A stretch of DNA of 64,000 bases from Lepidodermella squamata (lineage: Eukaryota > Gastrotricha), in NCBI GenBank assembly GCA_047495785.1, contig JBLDXI010000013.1, positions 2,914,001 through 2,978,000 on the forward strand, read 5' to 3'. Numbering within the stretch: the stretch's first letter is position 1; each line of letters begins with the position of its first letter. Of this stretch, positions 59,284 to 64,000 are shown piece after piece. The notes beneath the pieces were generated by a model. That model saw only the letters and a program-made list of their open reading frames with translations. It was not told where the DNA came from and did not search any database. The position numbers and the translations under genes are program-made.

Positions 59284-62019
59284 TTACACGTCTTGTATGA
59301 TGCTTCTGCTTTTAGAGGCCCGATCTCTAGAAAAAAGTATCTCGTCAGCTTGGGCCAAAACTTTCTGCAAGTATAATTCGGCCGTAGTTTTGTTCATTGT
59401 TGTACCAACTGCAGATTGTAAACGGCGCTCTCCCGATCGCTCGGTCTCCGGCTGAACCTGATTATGCTTCTTCTTTAGGTATTTCGGGTATACGTACAAA
59501 GCGAAGACAACGAAGAAAACGACTATTAAGATGGCACCATTGCACAAGCCAATGATAATGTTAGTGATATTGCCTGATTCAGCCGCAGCTGCATTCGATT
59601 CAGCGGAGTTGATCTTCGTCGTTCCTGATGATTGAGGTGCAAACCCGTCCTCTAACTCGCATGACTTAGTCTGCGGTAGACAGGTTGCGAAGGACAAAGG
59701 CGCGTCTATCTCTGCTAGCATCAGCGACAGAACGTCCGTTTCGTCCATAAACGACTTGAAGTCAGCCTGCGAAATTAGGGCCGAATCCGCCGCCCGCTTA
59801 CTCCTCACGTTGATCATCCCGCCAGCTTGGCAGAATCTCTGCGTTGCAATTTGGTTCAGCGTATAAGTCACTCGAAAGCAGCAACCTGGTGCGTTTTTCG
59901 ATGTGTTCGCGAAGTTTGAGTCAATGATGTCATCAATCGAGACGTATGGGATATTCGCTGGCTTTGAATACATGTAACCAGGGCAACATGTTGCAAAATT
60001 AGACGAGCTGCTTTCGCACATCCCTGTTAATTTCGTGGCGATAGCTTTCTTTATTTTCAGCCGATAGTTAAAGTAGGTGTCCAATGTAATGACAGGCTTT
60101 ATCAACAAATCGAAGCTCGATCTTCGTTCCCTAATTGTACTTCCACATCGAGGCGTATCTGGGTTCGAGCATTGTTGATACTCTTTGGTGCCGTTTTTTA
60201 TCATTCGCCATTGGATACCAAGACCGCATCTAGATGAGCATTTTGACCAAGCCCGGGACAAAGTCACAGCGGAGCTGAGCCAGGTAGAAAGATAGCGGTC
60301 GCCGACCACTAATTTCTCAGGAGTAAGAGTGGAATCTGCAAGCTCAAGCAGGTTTCTTGTTCCCGCGTTAGTCTCGGTAGAATTTCCGACTTTTGTGGAT
60401 GGATCTTTAACGTTATTAACTGTTGACGATTTTGCAGAGGTTGACAAAGTAGCTGCGCTGGTTGGAAGTACTGTTGATTTGACCGAAGCAGACGTTGACA
60501 TTACATGCAACATGGACAATGAGTTGAATGCTGTCGGTCGATTCGGTTCTGAATAAGGTGAACTGCTAGAAACAATGTTTGAAGCAGCGACCGTCGTCTT
60601 GATCGGAGTTGTTGATGAAAAACCATTCGGCTCAGAAGATTTTAACATCTGCGACAACGTTGTTTCAGCAGAAGAAGCTGAGATAGATTGGGAAACGGCA
60701 GAAGTCGAGGGCAGCTTTGACCAAGTTGTTGCCGATATTTCTCCGATGACAGTAGGCAGCAATTCAATAGGTGATGTATTCAACGTTGTTAATTGAGCCT
60801 CAAAATGAGGAGATGATGAGCTCGGAGCTGTATCGGCTGAAGTTTCGTAAGGGATTACCGTCGTAGTCTGATCCGAGGATATCTCACCATTTTGAGTTAT
60901 CCCTACATAGATTAATGATGCTGCGTCGGCTTTACTTTCAGAACCTGTGGACATTTCTAATCCCTTTGTTATTGAGCTTAGTTCAAACCCCAGACTAGAC
61001 GTTCCATTGGACAATGAACCTTCGTCCGATGAATATGATGTAGCGTAATCCAGTGTCGATGAAGCTTCCGTGATGATTGATGTTTCGTCAAGTATCGATT
61101 GATCTGACGTTTTGCTTAGCATTGTATCCGGACTGGTTTCATTCGCAGATGGATCCGTTGAAAAGCCAGTTTCCTCAATGGTTTGCTCTGGCGAACTGTC
61201 TGCTGCCACGTCGGTTGTAGTCTGCTCATTTGTGGCTTCCTTCAGCATTGATGTTAATATTGCTGGCACCGAAACTTCCTCCTCGATGGTAGAAGCACTG
61301 AGCTCTTCAACAGTTCCAGTGGATACCCTTGGGGCTGTTTCGGTGATAGTCTCTTGCGATGTCGGTGACGTGTATTGAAAATTAGACGAAATAAAAGTGA
61401 TTTCAAGTTCGGATTCGGTTGCGTCTGAAGTAGGGTAAGTATATCCATCCTGCACTGTTCCGAGGCTTGAAATGCTCGGCGTTGTCTCAATGGCTGAAAC
61501 TGTAGATTCCACTGCAGTCATCAAGGAGGTGCAATTCTGGTCGAAAGATGAGTTCGAAATCGCAATCCAACACGGACCATGAAGCAAGTCATCGCTGCCA
61601 CCAGCTGGAGGGCACGGTTCAACCAGCTCTGGACGATCGTTAGTGTCACTCCAAATCGCACAATTAGCTGGACAAGGGTCCCTCCAATACCATGAAGCTG
61701 CCGAGTTCCAGAGGAAACAACCAGTGTTAGCCAGCGTGATATTGAAGCATGAAGATATGTCATGCGTAGCAGTGTCGTTGTTCCAGACGTAACATAGTCC
61801 TATTTATTCATGCAATTTCATCTGAGGTTATTTGTACATGTTACTTTAGCTTTGCGGCTTACCGGAGTAGTAATCTAAAGTCCATTCATTTCTGACGCAT
61901 GTCTCTTGCCAAGATGGAGCGTTTGACTTGGGGCTCCATTGGAAGCACCCGTTTTGCGCTGATACCGACATTATAGTCGTTATCATCAAAAGGCTTGACA
62001 TATACAACATCTGTGCCAT
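59284..62019 (-). CDS. TSP1-like type I membrane protein, family member 6 with decayed Trp/Cys repeats, 890 aa
   Basis: Two exons, 62019-61863 and 61799-59284, joining in phase 1. Signal peptide MAQMLYMSSLLMITTIMSVSA. Residues about 22-150 hold two irregular copies of the Trp/Cys repeat seen in member 5 (GCFQWSPKSNAPSWQETC; GCFLWNSAASWYW...GPCWIAI...FDQNCTS), the second with an insertion. A long Ser/Thr/Glu-rich stretch, more acidic than in other members, follows. The shared ectodomain shows GDRYLSTWLSS, WSKCSSRCGLGIQWR, TCCPGYMY, SNFANTSK, GCCFRVT, FCQAGG, the basic site RSKR, SQADF and ATCLPQTKSC. Then a transmembrane helix (IIIGLCNGAILIVVFFVVFAL) and a tail with RRLQSAVGTTM. It is the nearest relative of member 5. 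Confidence 0.78.
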
Positions 62020-62449
62020 AGGTAGTTGTGTATGATTTCAATTTCTCTCTGGAGTATGTAACAAAACAAAACAATAGTCAAATCGCAATTGTCTCTCCGC
62101 CCAATAAACGCCGTTTGAAAAATTAATTGTCTGTGCTCCCACTCGTGCGCATTATATTATTATTCATCAACACTTTATGGGTGTGATCGTCCATTTTTTG
62201 TGATCAGAGTTCGATTAAGGTGCGTGGGGCAAGGCGGCACATGTGGGACGAAAGCGAACTCCCACGCATCCTCTTGGACTATCAATTTTTTGTGTTGTAT
62301 TTTTAGCCCTAATACTTATGGACGGACTGAAAAATAGTGAATTGTGGGTAAAAATCCACACGAGCGCTTGCGCAATCAAGGCGCGCGACTTTGCCAAAGG
62401 AATCAATCAATGAAATATAGATTTTTCGATTTAAGCCATTGAATAAACG
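62020..62449. other. Divergent promoter interval, member 6 and lipase-like gene
   Basis: About 430 bases, with no gene and no clear TATA box in standard position. It must contain both promoters. Confidence 0.5.
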
Positions 62450-63963
62450 ATGCAGCTTTATCTTGTGTTGATTGCCCTTATTTCAGGAGCGTTTGCCGAG
62501 AAAACACTCAAACAAGTTCGCCGTGAACTGCGAAAATTTAGCGAACTGCCTGAGGTTGGCCAAATTTATCGATTTCGAAGCGAACCTAACCAATGGGTGA
62601 CAGTTGCGCCTCATTCACTGCAGAATCTCTTCCTGTCCAAGATTTTCCTAATTTTCCCCCACGAAGCCGGAAGCTTTGAGTCGATTGTTTGGAAAAACGT
62701 CCTGGCAGTTGGTTTGAAGAAGGAGGTTCAATTTGCTGATGTTTTACTTCTTGATCGAGTTCCTCAAACTGGAAGCGCCGCTGTAGACTTGATTTACAAA
62801 TCGCTCCCTACTCGAGTCCCTGGGAGCGCAATTCACTGCATTGGGGTTGGCTTCGGCACTCGACTCTGCGCTATTCTCGGCAAACTGTTGCTCGACGAAC
62901 ATGGAGACGGTCTCGCTCGCATCACTGCCCTCGATCCAATGGGGAAAATGGAGGTGGAATTGGCAGGCAATGATGCGGATCTCAGAGCTCCTATCGACTT
63001 TGATCTAGTCGACGTCGCTGGTTTTGTCGATGCTTACCACACTTCGTTTTTAGGCACGAAAGACCTCGTAGGCGACGTCGATGTTTTCGTCAATTCAGCC
63101 ATCATTCAACCTGAATGCCTGCCCCTCAGCCTCGCGACTGAAATTATCAACGTTTGCCACGAAAGTCGCTTGAAATGCCCGCCGATGGACACGTTACACA
63201 GCTGCGCGTTTGGAAACAACTGCCCTAGGAGCCTGATTGATGAACTCGATGAAGCCGTCAGATCGGCCCCTAACTACGCTGCTCAGTATGATTCGCGCTA
63301 TTCGGAAGATATTTATCTGATGTTCCGGCCTTCGCAAGAGCGTGCGGCTCTGTTATTTGCATCCTCGCTGCAGCCTTACGTCAACTGCCCAGCTTGTAAA
63401 CCTAACCTCAACTACAAAATGTGCCCATGTGACGAAGCTACACTCCTAAGGGTAAGCTTATCACAACTAATAATAACCAAGTAGCTTCGCTCATTTTTCA
63501 GAAAATTTTGAAATTATTGAATCTATTTATTTTTAAGTGGGTATCGATTTTGTAGAGAATTGCGATTTTTGATTCCATGTAGGACGGACGCCGTTAATCC
63601 ATTAGCTCTAATCCAAAACAGTGTCTCTTAGCAGACCAAATTTTTTAGCTTGACAGAAACATCCTAATGCATCGTATTTTATCTTATATTTTCCTGATTT
63701 TTCTGACAAAAATCACGAAACCCGAAGAAACTTTTTTCCGCTAAAATCAAGCCTAAATCATTTCTAAGGCATTATTTTTGCTTCTTTTTTAGAATTACGA
63801 AGAATGTCCCAAGAAATGTGCCAAGCCAGAAAATTTCGGCATCAAGCTTCGTACTAATGCGACTGGAACCTTCCACGTCTCAACTTCCGGCTGGTGGCCC
63901 TACTTCGAATGCGTCACTGACGAAGACTTTGCAGTTCTCGACCCCAACGCCCGCCCAGTTTGA
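62450..63963 (+). CDS. Pancreatic-lipase-family homologue lacking the nucleophile Ser, 390 aa
   Basis: Two exons, 62450-63451 and 63793-63963, phase 0 across a 341-base intron. Signal peptide MQLYLVLIALISGAFA. The alpha/beta-hydrolase core is clear: the nucleophile-elbow region IHCIGVGFGTRLC (family consensus GHSLGAH), the catalytic Asp loop ITALDPMG (consensus ITGLDPA), and VDAYHTSFLG...GDVDVFVNSAIIQPEC corresponding to VDVIHT...GHLDFYPNGG. The usual GxSxG is GVGFG, so the nucleophile Ser is missing and lipase activity is improbable. The last part (CPKKC...GTFHVSTSGWWPYFEC) is Cys-rich. Secreted. Like insect yolk polypeptides, it may bind or store lipid or another ligand; this is inference. 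Confidence 0.8.
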
Positions 63964-64000
63964 AAGAGCGAAAAATCGCAAATTTCCGTTGGACTGAATC

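Noticed and set aside
1-64000. CRISPR arrays, bacterial operons, phage or retroviral elements
   Set aside because: No spaced direct repeats, integrase, reverse transcriptase or long terminal repeats were seen; gene structure is eukaryotic throughout.

Overview
The window is nuclear DNA of an invertebrate animal. It has spliced genes with GT-AG introns (many only 45-70 bp, some of 0.3-2.3 kb), AT-rich spacers, TATA-boxed promoters, and metazoan proteins such as a Spalt zinc-finger factor, a TRPC channel, a CAS adaptor, a collagen prolyl 4-hydroxylase and RPGRIP1L. The compact introns suggest a small genome (nematode, tardigrade, rotifer or a compact lophotrochozoan or tunicate are all possible). 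I could not settle the phylum from sequence alone. Exon joins below were chosen by splice signals, preserved phase and family similarity.

Layout. 1-3037: 3' part of an RPGRIP1L-type ciliary transition-zone gene (+). 6010-12767: complete six-exon CAS (p130Cas/BCAR1-type) adaptor (+). 13693-15828: three tandem two-EF-hand genes (+) with a shared promoter motif. 16039-17757: collagen prolyl 4-hydroxylase alpha (-). 18248-24610: Spalt/SALL with ten zinc fingers (-). 24611-30269: a 5.7 kb gene-free spacer. 30270-32416: H-NOX guanylyl-cyclase homologue (+) whose cyclase domain looks degenerate. 33684-34602: secreted three-module Cys-rich protein (+). 35113-36776: CYP3-clan P450 (+). 36911-37165: foldback element. 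37767-37839: tRNA-like gene (-). 38257-38838: fatty-acid-binding protein (+). 39139-39694: small secreted protein (-) that equals the C-terminal module of the gene at 45032. 40205-44329: TRPC channel (-). 45032-46345: secreted protein whose predicted mature N terminus is His, resembling a lytic polysaccharide monooxygenase (+). 62450-63963: pancreatic-lipase homologue without its nucleophile Ser (+).

The most unusual part is 46492-62019: six head-to-tail paralogues on the minus strand. Each encodes a type I membrane protein with a signal peptide, a private N-terminal region (mucin-like, Cys-rich, or Trp/Cys repeats), a shared Cys-rich ectodomain that opens with a thrombospondin-1-like WSxCSxTCG motif, a furin-type basic site inside that ectodomain, one transmembrane helix and a short tail. 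Four or five of the tails share a motif. I recognise no described family with this architecture, and it is the best candidate for an undescribed system (perhaps cell-surface recognition, adhesion or defence).

The other genes are mostly unrelated housekeeping or developmental genes. Local themes are tandem duplication (EF-hands, membrane family), module sharing between genes (39139 and 45032), and enzyme folds that have lost catalytic residues (cyclase, lipase).
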